The notes below the pieces were generated by a model that saw only the letters and a program-made list of their open reading frames with translations, searched no databases and was not told where the DNA came from. The translations under genes were made by a program, and so were the position numbers. This document shows, in pieces, positions 1 through 10,700 of a stretch of DNA of 64,000 nucleotides (position 1 is the first letter of the stretch; every line of letters starts with the position of its first letter). This DNA comes from Salvelinus alpinus (lineage: Eukaryota > Chordata > Actinopteri > Salmoniformes > Salmonidae). The stretch covers positions 22,226,038 through 22,290,037 of the forward strand of contig NC_092098.1 in assembly GCF_045679555.1 (NCBI RefSeq), given 5' to 3'.

Positions 1-534
1 TTTGAGACTGGGACGGAGGTTCATCTTCCAGCAGGACAATGACTAAGCATACTGCTAAAGCAACACTTGAGTGGTTTAAGGGGAAACATGTAAATGTCTT
101 GGAATGGCCTAGTCAAAGCCCTGACCTCAATCCAATTGAGAATCTGTGGTATGACTTAGATTGCTGTACACCAGTGGAACCCATCCAACTTGAAGGAGCT
201 GGAGCAGTTTTGCATTGAAGAATGGCCAAAAATCCCAGTAGCTAGATGTGCCAAGCTTATAGACATACCCCAAGAGACTTGCAGCTGTAATTGCTGCAAA
301 AGGTGGCTCTACAAAGTATTGACTTTGGGAGTGCTGAATAGTTATGCACGCTCAAGTTCTTTTTCTTTTTTTTTTTCATTTCTTTTTTTCACAATAAATA
401 TTTTGCATCTTCAAAGTGGTAGGCATGCTGTATCAATCAAATAATACAACCCCCCCCAAAAAATGTAATTCCAAGTTGTAAGGCAACAAAATAGGAAAAA
501 TGCCAAGAGGGGTGAATACTTTCACAAGCCACTG
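1..534 (+). mobile_element. Tc1-like transposon, 3' part
   Basis: The window opens inside a Tc1/mariner element. Bases 1-300 read as the degraded C-terminal half of a transposase: a QQDND-like stretch, then [13 protein letters not shown] around 105-145, which is typical of the last part of the DDE domain. The inverted-repeat tail ends at CACTG next to a TA target duplicate at 535-536. Several frame breaks and a poly-T tract show that it is inactive. The 5' half lies outside the window. Confidence 0.85.
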
Positions 535-787
535 TATTTAAGTACATATTGTTAAATAGGAACAAATCATTTAAGCTGTTTTTAGATTGACGTTGCTAGC
601 TACTGTACTTATATACCTCAGCCTGCTTAGCCAGCTACAGGAGCTGGCTAGCTAGCCAGAACGGTTATATTCTGTCACCAATGGCTTGTGTTTATACATT
701 TTTTACAATTTGTTTTCTATGGTACATAAGACATATTTCAATGTCTTACATTGTCAATAGATATTGCTTTCCTACCCCCTCCTCCAG

Positions 788-1387
788 GTTTGGTGAATGG
801 ACCAGGAGGTATCCCGTCCACCAGAACCAGTGAGTTCGGATCAGTCTGATTTTCTGTGCTCTGAGTCGGACCAGCTTGAGGTAGGCTATACCTTCCAAAT
901 GTGTTGTAAGGTACATATCTCCCATTTATAACACTGCACTAATCCATCACATTTTCTCACAGTAAAGTGTAACCTGTGTGTTTGCTTGTTTACATCTGTC
1001 TCCTACCCTGTTCCCTTTAACTCTGCTCCTGTTCTCCAGGACCTAGGGGTTCTGTTCAACACCCAGACGTGGATCCACCTGATGTCCTCCATTACCAACC
1101 ACCCTCCAACTTTTCATTACATCATCTACAGCTACTGTTGTCATTATCTGCTAAGAAAGTTCTTGCTCTATCATACTGGGTACATAAATATGTGAAATAC
1201 ACAGATTAAAAACACTAGCACTGCAAACACTCAGAACAAAGAGAGCAGCAGTGCCTGGACTTTGCAGTCTCCTTCAAGTCCCCCTTCTGAGACTGGCTGC
1301 CTGTTGAGAACAAGTGACAGGCAGAACCTCCCACCCACACAGCAACCACCTCCTCTATATCCCACACACCAGAATTCAGTATTTTAG
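788..1387 (+). pseudogene. Unidentified host gene remnant or 3' exons
   Basis: I do not recognise this gene. After a good acceptor (cctcctccag), an exon at 788-880 contains an ATG at 797 and 28 open codons (MDQEVSRPPEPVSSDQSDFL and on) up to a GAG|gtaggc donor at 880. A second candidate exon starts at 1040 after ttctccag. In one frame it reads PRGSVQHPDVDPPDVLHYQP, and a later frame gives SSAWTLQSPSSPPSETGCLL and ends at TAG 1385-1387. The frames do not connect without one-base shifts, so this is either a decayed gene or a fragment whose splicing I misread. It would lie on the strand opposite rnasek, perhaps within an rnasek intron. Confidence 0.3.
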
Positions 1388-1759
1388 TCTGTGAGTGTAC
1401 AAAAAATCTGAAAATAAATTAATGGCAAACTTTGATAGGTTTTGGTACCGTTGTGTATTAAAATCTTTAATATTGCCAGGTTCACAGCTGCTTCATAAGG
1501 TGTTCATTATTGTAAGTTATCCTTTGTTGGTATTTATTTGTTCTACATTATTCATTGTTGTATCCTTGGACCCACAAATAAATGTATACATTTATATAAA
1601 AAAATAAAATAAAAATATACACACACAAAACCACAAGGGCATATTAATGAGCTATGCGAGATAGAAACTTTACTCCCCAGAAACAGAGTAAAGTTGACCA
1701 TAGCTGGATGCCATCTAGACATGACCGAGAGGAAGAGGTAAAGCGAGAGGGATAAAGAA
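1388..1759. other. No gene seen
   Basis: This AT-rich stretch contains two AATAAA-like motifs (about 1411 and 1576) and an A-rich run at 1598-1620. The motifs could serve as polyadenylation signals for the remnant upstream. I see no exon, repeat end or RNA gene. Confidence 0.4.
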
Positions 1760-3765
1760 CAAACAGCAAAAACATACATGATCAATTACAAATATTAGAA
1801 TGAACTATTAAAGACTACCAGAATCCCACTGGATTCTCCAATTACATTGAATGAACTACAGGACAAAATACAAACCCTCCAACCCAAAAAGGCCTATGGG
1901 GTTGATGGTATCCTAAATGAAATGATAAAATATACACACCACAAATTCCAATTGGCTATACTTAAACTCTTTACCATCATCCTCAGCTATGGCAAATTCC
2001 CCAATATTTGGAACCAAAGACTGATCACCTCAATCCACAAAAGTAGAGACAAATTTGACCCCAATAACTACCGTGGGACGTGTCAACAGCAACCTTGGGA
2101 AAATCCTCTGCATTATCATTAACAGCAGACTTGTACATTTCCTCAGCAAAAACCATGTACTGAGCAAAATGTCAAATTGTTTTTTTTAACCAAATTACCG
2201 TACAACAGACCACGTATTCACCCTGCACACCCTAATTGACAAACAAACAAACCAAAACAAAGACAAAGTCTTCTCATGCTTTGTTGATTTAAAAAAAAGA
2301 AGCTTTCGACCTAATTTGGCATGAGAGCCTGCTATACAAATTGATGGAAAGTGGTGTTGGGAGAAAAACATACGACATTATAAAATCCATGTAGACAAAC
2401 AACAAGTGTGCGGTTAAAATTGGCAAAGAAACATTTATTTCCATAGGGCTGGGAGATGAGACTGGGATGCAGCTTAAGCCCCACCCTCTTCAAAACATGA
2501 TTTAAAAAAATATATAGATATATATATCAACGAATTGGCATGGCCAATAAAACAGTTCGCTGCACCCGGCCTCACCCTACCAGAATCTTTAGTCAAATGT
2601 CTACTGTTTGCTGATGATCTGGTGCTTCTGTCCCCAACCAAGGAGGGCCTACAGCAACACCTAGATCTTCTGCACAGATTCTGTCAGACCTGGGCCCTGA
2701 CAGTAAATCTCAGTGAGACAAAAGTAATGGTGTTCCAAAAAAGGTCCAGTTCCCAGGACCACGAATGCCCTAGAGCACACAAAAAAATCTATATATACCT
2801 CAGTGCCATAGGTAACTTCCACAAAGCTGTGAACGATCTGAGAGACAAGGCAAGGGCCTTCTATGCCATCAAAAGAACATAACATTTTACATATCAATTA
2901 TGGTGGGTATAATTTGTGGAACGTTTCAACAGGAATCTGTTCCAAAAACGTTGTAAATAACAAGGTTGCCAACAAAAAGTTTAAGAATAAGCTACGAGGT
3001 GAGTTGATGCCTATTCGGCAGCTAGTTAATTGATCGTGCTACTTTGTATGTGTTGTTTGTTGGCAACCTTGTACTTTACAAAGTTTTTGAAATAGATTCC
3101 TGTTGGAACGTTCCACAAACTATACCCACCATACCAATTAGGATCTGACTAACAATACTGGAATCAGTTATAGAACCCATTGCCGTTTATGGTTGTGAGG
3201 TCTGGGGTCCGCTCACCAACAAAGAATTCACAAAATGGGACAAACACCAAATTGAGACTCTGCAAAAAATATCCTCAGTGTACAACATAAAACACCAAAT
3301 AATGCATGCAGAGCAGAATTAGGCCGATACCCGCTAATGATAAAAATCCAGAAAGGAATAATTAAATTCTACAACCACTTAAAAGGAAAGCAATTACTAA
3401 GCCTTCCATAACCTACAGAGAAATAATAAACCTGGAAAAGAGCCCCCTAAGCAAGCTGGTCTTTGGGCTCTGTTCACAAACAGAACCCCAGGACAAAAAC
3501 ACAATTAGACCCAACCAAATCTTGAGAACACACAGATAATTACTTGACAAAAACAGAAAAACTACAGTGCTATTTGGCCCTAAACAGAGAGTACACAGTG
3601 GCAGAATACCTGACCACCGTGACTGACCCAAAATTAAGGAAATCTTTGACTATGTACAGACTCAGTGAGCATAGCCTTGCTATTGAGAAAGGCCGCAGAA
3701 GGCAGATCTGGCTCTCAAGAGAAGACATGCTATGTGCACACTGGTTTAAGCCGCGTTTTTAAAAT
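1760..3765 (+). mobile_element. LINE fragment with reverse-transcriptase blocks
   Basis: Separate open pieces match a non-LTR reverse transcriptase in order. QTLQPKKAYGVDGILNEMIK lies near 1865-1925 and FDPNNYRG near 2053. The catalytic block LLFADDLVLL lies near 2605, followed by a thumb-like region (WALTVNLSETKVMVFQ). C-terminal pieces (IEPIAVYGCEVWGPLTN-like near 3170-3225, then MYRLSEHSLAIEKGRRRQIW) follow to about 3765. The frames are broken many times, so the copy is dead. The clade was not assigned; it is distinct from the L2-type LINEs elsewhere in the window. A foldback MITE is inserted at 2901-3131. Confidence 0.8.
2901..3131. mobile_element. Foldback MITE with ~9-bp target duplication
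   Basis: The 231-bp unit begins TGGTGGGTAT and ends ATACCCACCA. The two arms (2901-2975 and 3059-3131) are largely complementary, with gaps, around a short centre. It interrupts the LINE reading: TATCAATTA lies just before it and TACCAATTA just after, so 8 of 9 bases of a target duplication survive. An 8-bp duplication would suggest hAT and a 9-bp one Mutator; I cannot separate them. It carries no coding capacity. Confidence 0.8.
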
Positions 3766-4226
3766 GTTTTTAAAATGCAGATTTCTGAAAGCTAATAATG
3801 CGACCACTGATTATACTTTCCTGTGGATATAGTGTGACACATTCCTACCTGCAAACGGACCAACCGGTAAAGTAAGTATTATTTTATTTAACATCCTGGT
3901 TTGTAGAGGTCGTGAGAGGAAACTTTCCTGATCCAAATGCTAATTTATGCCCGACGTTGAATCCAATGCAATTCAACATTTGGTCTCCAGGCTGCTAGCT
4001 AGCTTGCGGCAGCCCAACTAGGCTCTAATTATCAGATAATGAAAAGCTAAAGTTACTTTAGCCCACAATCACCTACAGGTGTCTTATCAAAAAACATGAC
4101 TGTTAAGTAGCTAATATCGAAAGGTGGAAAATCGTGACACGACCTATAACTAACGCTAGCTAGCTATAGCAGATACTTTACTGGCAAGGATGGGGTGGAA
4201 GCTAACGTTAGCCAGCTAATCCTTAC
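3766..4226. other. rnasek intron 1 / spacer, no gene seen
   Basis: This stretch follows the LINE and reaches the rnasek exon 1 splice donor. It holds several GCTAGCTAGC-rich short palindromes and no open exon. I looked for the next rnasek exon on the minus strand and did not find it. Confidence 0.45.
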
Positions 4227-4304
4227 CAGCATGATGACTCCCCATATGCTGATCACTATTCCACAAGCGGCCATTTTCGGACCACAGAATAAAAGGGATG
4301 GCAT
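4227..4304 (-). CDS. rnasek: Ribonuclease kappa, exon 1 only
   Basis: Reading the minus strand from ATG 4302-4304 gives 26 codons, [20 protein letters not shown] then WGVIML. This matches the start of RNase kappa, a small two-helix membrane protein associated with the V-ATPase and described as an endoribonuclease. The first membrane helix begins in this exon. The exon ends in phase 0 at a CTG|gtaagg donor (4227). The remaining exons, which should encode the loop and second helix, were not found between here and base 1. They may lie beyond the window edge or have been lost. The start lies 488 bases from the start of BAP18, which runs the opposite way. Confidence 0.85.
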
Positions 4305-4791
4305 CCTTGTACTTTATCTTTTCTAACAAAACAAACAATTTCGATACACTAATCTAAAACAGTATTTTCTTTTCTCAAAGGACGAGCGTCGTCCTAGACT
4401 CCATAAGATGACAATCGTTTCCTTCGTTCATTTCCGTAAATGTTCGTCTATTGCGGTACGAAAGCCAATCAAAATTGGTCCTCAGTCAGGCCCCGCCTTC
4501 TTCCTTTCTCGAATCTCGCGCGACAGTCACCAGGCTAGCTAGCTAGCTAGTTAGTTAACAAATCTTTATTAATTTATTTGACCGTCTTGTTGCGAAATTG
4601 AAAAATGTAGTTTTCAAACAATAAAGTTACACTTCGTAAACGCATTAGTCTATGCGAATTTGTCTTGCGTCTTAATTGTTGAAACGCTTAATTTGCCGCC
4701 TTTTATTGTAACTACCCTGCTAACGTTAGCTTCCCTTAAGACATTTGCTATTGTTGTTGCCTGGGATAGCGAGCTACAGTAACAGCCCAAA
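4305..4791. promoter_or_regulatory. Divergent rnasek / BAP18 promoter
   Basis: The 487 bases separate two start codons that face away from each other. Near 4466-4482 lie closely spaced CCAAT boxes in both orientations (GCCAATC then ATTGG), in a GC-richer patch with CGCG around 4510-4520. No TATA box stands out. This fits a shared housekeeping promoter. The transcription start points are inferred, not seen. Confidence 0.6.
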
Positions 4792-7700
4792 ATGACTTCA
4801 GCCTCTACTAAGGTACGAACTGTCTAAGATCTTAAACAGTGCTTCTCTATTTTACTAGTAACCATGGTGTGAATGCGTCATATGATATGGCCCTAAGCTA
4901 ATTCAATACTATTACGTTTCCATGTATCTATTTCTGTGACAGGTGGGAGAAATCTTCTCTGCAGCAGGAGCAGCCTTCACCAAGCTGGGTGAGCTTACCA
5001 TGCAGCTGCATCCAGTAGCTGACTCTAGCCCTGCAGGGTGAGTGTACACTCTCTTTCACTCACTCAAAACAATATGGGGATTAAGGAGTAGTTATTCCAC
5101 AATAACAGAGTGATGCTGAGACTCCGATTTTTCACTTTAAAATATATGTCAAACAAAATCCATTGATTGCTAAGTTAAACATACCATACAACTCTATGCA
5201 CAAGGACTACTTAACAATTTCCACAGAAAATTTGACAAAAATACATTTACTTGAATAATAATGCGGATGCAACGTTTGGTAATAGAATGACAGCACAAAC
5301 CGTCAAAAATGTAATAAAAGTAAATGGATTTTTGTTAAAAGTAGTAGTTGTCAGTGGTGGCCCGTCATGATTTTTTTTGGGGGGGGCTTGCCTGTTTTGC
5401 ATGTTATTTTGGCATTAATATGTGTCACATATCAGTTTCGAACAATGTACAAATATATATTGAGTTAATAAAGCCGCATACAAACATGGTCTCTTTTTTT
5501 ATTTTCTTGAGTAAGGCAGCTCCAAAATGCAGGTGTTTTAGCCTAGCTCAGTCAATGCTTTCTGTGGTGGTGGGGCAAGCCAGCAGAAAATACAGAGCGT
5601 GGCGCTGGGATTGGCTCAGTATTCTGTCACTCATGGGGACTTTACGTCACTGCCATGTGTAAGAGGAGACATTGAAAATTCAAGCCCTTTGGCTACTGTC
5701 ATAGAAGTGCCCATCCAAGAAGGCTCAAGGTCATTGGCCACAGATAAAATTACTTCAAATCATATTATATGTACAGTAGCTTTGATTGGACTGATCATGT
5801 CAACATCATACTTTCAAAATCTTAGCTAGCAGTCATCATCATGAATCAAGTCAACAATCTACTGGCAAATCCTTTTTAATCCTTGTCATATGAAGAGAAA
5901 TTATAAATAAAACGTATCGGTGCTCATCGGGCATAAACATTACACAACAAGTTGGAAATCTCAAATTCAACAAGTGGTTTGGAAGGAATCAGTGACAGTG
6001 GCTGTGTGGTGCTAAATCTGAGATTAAGGGGCTCTTTTCCAAGTTAAAAATGATAAACAGTCACCATTCTGTATACTTCTGGCCCCTTTTTGGACACTGT
6101 GTTAACTAACCTCCAGACGAGCTTCAATGCCATACAACTCTCCTTCCGTGGCCTCCAACTGCTCTTAAATGCAAGTAAAACTAAATGCATGCTATTCAAC
6201 CGATCATTGCCCACATTACTTCGCCACCATGGCCTATTTATTGCCTTAACTCCCTTATCTTACCTCATTTGCACTCACTGTATATAGACTTTGTTTTCTT
6301 TTGTTCTACTGTATTATTGACAGTTTTGTTTATTCCATGTGTAACTCTGTGTTGTTGTATGTGTCGAATTGCTATGTTTTATCTTGGCTAGGTCGCAGTT
6401 GCAAATGAGAACTTGTTCTCAACTAGCCTACCTGGTTAAATAAAGGTTAAATAAAAAATGTTAGTAGCCCATGTGCCTCACCCTAATAATTTGGTCTATT
6501 TACCCCTCTTAATTTCACCTACTGTTCTGACTTCTTCTGTAGCCTATAACCTGTTTTAGAGAAATGTAATCATTGAATATTGTAAGAGCTTTCATTATCT
6601 GCTTATATGCCCCCTTTATTTATCCTACGGTTCTAACTTGGTGTACAGGGAGAGCACTGTAAGAACAGCCCATGTACAGCAACAGAATTCATGACATTTC
6701 AAAAGTGCTAAACAAATAGTTATATTGACTAACGTTACGTCCGTCCTAGCTCGCTCATTGTCTTAATCGAAATTACGGATTGCCTCTTATCCGCTTGTCG
6801 TCCCCTTATGCCATAGTTTGTACATCTCAATTGTCATGAGAAACCACATTTGTTTAAGCAAGTCAGCCATATCAGCTATGTTTTTTTAAAAGACAGTGAA
6901 CTGTTGAACTGTTTCGCTGCCAGACAAGGCTCCGCTGATAGCCAGGTGTAGCAGTGGTAAGATGTTGGGACAGCTTTATGTAGCCCCTAACAGTTTGTGG
7001 GCACCGTTTGTCACCGTTATAGTGCAATTAATGTATTGTTTAGTGTTGTGTAGTGGCTTTGCTGGCATGCATTCCACTTGATTTTTTTTTGCCCCACCAA
7101 GATTTACATGCTAAAATCGCCACTGCTAGTTGTGCATAGTTATATGGTTTAACTTTGCAGTCGTTTGTTTTTGTTTGACATACCGTGGAATTGTCCAGCA
7201 ATAACAGTAGCAGTGATTATTATTATTATTTATTTTTTGTCAAAGTTTACAAAGATTGCATTGAAAATAGATGCGACAATTTCATTTCCATTTAACTGTC
7301 GTGTCAATAAAAACAGCTGGATGTAATGACGTCACACCAAAAATAAACTTATTCGCAATAACCTACATTGTTGAATCATGTAGTAACCAACAAAGAAAAG
7401 TGTTAAACAAATCAAATATATTTGAGATTCTTCAAAATAACCACCCTTTGCCTTGATGACAGCTTGCACACTCTTGGCATTCTCTCAACCAGCGTCATGA
7501 GGATTGTTTTCTCCAACAGTCTTGAAGGAGCTCCCACACATGCTGAGCGCTTGTTGGCTGCTTTTCCTTCACTCTGCGGTCCAACTCATCCCAAACCATC
7601 TCAATTGGGTTGTGGTCGGGTGATTGTGGAGGCTTGGTCATCTGATGCGGCACTCCATCAATTTCCTTGGTCAAATAGCCCTTATAAAATCTGGAGGTGG

Positions 7701-10700
7701 GTTTTGGGTCATTGTCCTGTTGAAAAACAAATGATAGTCCCACTAAGTGCAAACCAGATGGGATGGCGTATGGCTGCAGAATGCTGTGGTAGCCATGCTG
7801 GTTAAGTGTGCCTTGAATTCTAAATAAATCACATTGTCACCAGCAAAGCACCATCACACCTCCTCCATGCTTCACGGTGGGAACCACACATGCAGAGATC
7901 ATCCGTTTACCTACTCTGTGTCTCACAAAGACACAGCGGTTGGAACCAAAAATCTCAAATTTGGACTCATCAGACCAAAGGACAGATTTCCACCGGTCTA
8001 TTGTCAAAGCAAAGCAAGTCTCTTCTTCTTATTGGTGTCCTTTAGTAGTGGTTTCCTTGCAGCAATTCGACCATGAAGGCCTGGTTGACACAGTCTCCTC
8101 TGAACAGTTGATGTTGAGATGTGTCTGTTGCTTGAACTCTGTGAAGCATTTATTATGGCTGCAATCTGAGGTGCAGTTGACTCTGCAGCAGAGGTAACTC
8201 TGGGTCTTCCTTTCCTGTAGCGGTCCTCATTAGAGCCAGTTTCATCATAGCGCTTGATGGTTTTTGCAACTGCACTTGAAGAAACTTTCAAAGTTCTTAA
8301 AATGTTCCGCATTGACTGAATTTGCCGCATTTTGTTACGTTACAGCCTTATTCTAAAATGGATGGATTTTTCCCCCTCAACAATCTACACAAAATACCAC
8401 ATAATGACAAAGCAAAAACAGGTTTTTAGAAATGTTTGCATGTTTATGTAAATAAGTTATGTTTTTTATATTTAATATGTATTCAGACCCTTTGCTATGA
8501 GACTTGAGATCACGTGCATCCTGTTTCCATTGATCATCCTTGATGTTTCTACAACTTGATTGGAGTCCAACTGTGATAAATTCAATTGATTTGGAAAGGC
8601 ACACACGTCTATATAAGTTCCCTTAGTTAACAGTGCATATCAGAGCAAAAACTAAGCCATGAGGTCGAATTGTCCGTAGAGCTCCGAGACCTGCTTGCAG
8701 TTTGCCAAAGGCCACGTAAAGCACTCTCAGACCATGAGAAACAAGATTCTCTGGTCTGATGAAACCAAGATTGAACTCTTTGGCCTGAATGCCAAGCGTC
8801 AGGTCTGGTGGAAACCTGACACCATCCCTACGGTGAAGCATGGTGGTGGCAGCATCGTGCTGTGGGGATGTTTTTCAGCGGCAGGGTCTGCGAGACTAGT
8901 CAGGATTGAGGGTAAGGTTAACGGAGCAAAGTACAGAGAGATCTGCTGAAGGACCTCAGACTGGGGGCGAAGGTTTACCTTCCAAAAGGACAACAACCCG
9001 AAGCACACAGCCAAGACAATGCAAGAGTGGCTTCGGGACAAGTCTCTGAATGTCCTTGAGTGGCCCATCCAGAGCCCGGACTTGAACCCAATCGAACATC
9101 TCTGCCGAGACCTGAAAATAACTGTGCAGCGATGCTCTCCATCCAACCTGACAGAGCTTGAGATGATCTGCAGAGAAGAATAGGAGAAACTCCCTAAATA
9201 CAGGTGTGCCAAGCTTAAGAAGACTCCAGGCTATAATCGTTGCCAAATGTACTTCAACAAAGTACTGAGTAAAGGGTCTGATTACATATGCACATTTGAT
9301 ATCTGTTTTTTTATTTTATAGAAATTAGCAAAAAATTCATTTTTTTTATTTTTATTGTGTGTAGATGGAGGGTGGGAAACGATTTAATACATTTTAGAAT
9401 AAGGCTGTAATGTAACAATGTGGAAAAAGTCAAAGGGTCTGAATACTTTTCGAATGCACTGTATATGTTTCACGAGCCCACAAAAGCCAGCATTTATAGA
9501 ACGCAAGAATTGACTAATATTCTAATAATTCTCATGTGCCAACATATCTCCATGGTCCCTGCCATGGTGTAGTTGCTATCCTGTAGATCTGAAATAATTG
9601 GATGGTGAAACTTGCATCCAGCCGACCAGAAAAAGAAGGCGAAGCAGTTCAGGCATTCTTGAAAGTCAGGACAATCCTTGTCAAATCAAATCAAACTTTA
9701 TTTGTCACATGCTCCGAATACAACAAGTGTAGACCTTACAAGCACTTAACCAACAGTGCAGTTCAAGAAGAGTTAAGAAAATAGTTAGCAAATAAGCTAA
9801 AGTAACACAATAACATAACAATAACAAGGTTATATACAGGGGGTACCGGTACCGAGTCAGTGTGTGGGGGTACAGGTTAGAGGTCATTTGTACAGTTGTG
9901 GCCAAAAGTTTTGAGAATGACACAAAAATGAATTTTCACAAAGTTTGCTGCTTCAGTGTCTTTAGATATTTTTCTCAGATGTTACTATGGAATAGTGAAG
10001 TATAATTACAAGCATTTCATAAGTGTCAAAGGCTTTTATTGACAATTACATGAAGTTGATGCAAAGAGTCAATATTTGCAGTGTTGACCCTTCTTTTTCA
10101 AGTCCTCTGCAATCTGTCCTGGCATGCTGTCAATTAACTTCTGGGCCGCATTCTGACTGATGGCAGCCCATTCTTGCATAATCAATGCTTGGAGTTAGAC
10201 AGAATTTGTGGGTTTTTGTTTGTCCACCCGCCTCTTGAGGATTGACCACAAATTCTCAATGGGATTAAGGTCTGGGGAGTTTCCTGGCCATGGACCCAAA
10301 ATATCAATGTTTTGTTTCCCGAGCCACGTAGTTATCACTTTTGCCTTATGGCAAGGTGCTCCATCATGCTGGAAAAGGCATTGTTCGTCACCAAACTGTT
10401 CCTGGATGGTCGGGAGAAGTTGCTCTCAGAGGATGTGTTGGTACCATTCTTTATTCATGGCTGTGTTCTTAGGCAAAATTGTAAGTGAGCCCACTCCCTT
10501 GGCTGAGAAGCAATCCCACACATGAATGGTCTCAGGATGCTTTACTGTTGGCATGACACAGGACTGATGGTAGCGCTCACCTTGTCTTCTCCAGACAAGC
10601 TTTTTTCCAGATGCCCCAAACAATCGGAAAGGGGATTCATCAGAGAAAATGACTTTACCCCAGTCCTCAGCAGTCCAATCCCTGTACCTTTTGCAGAATA

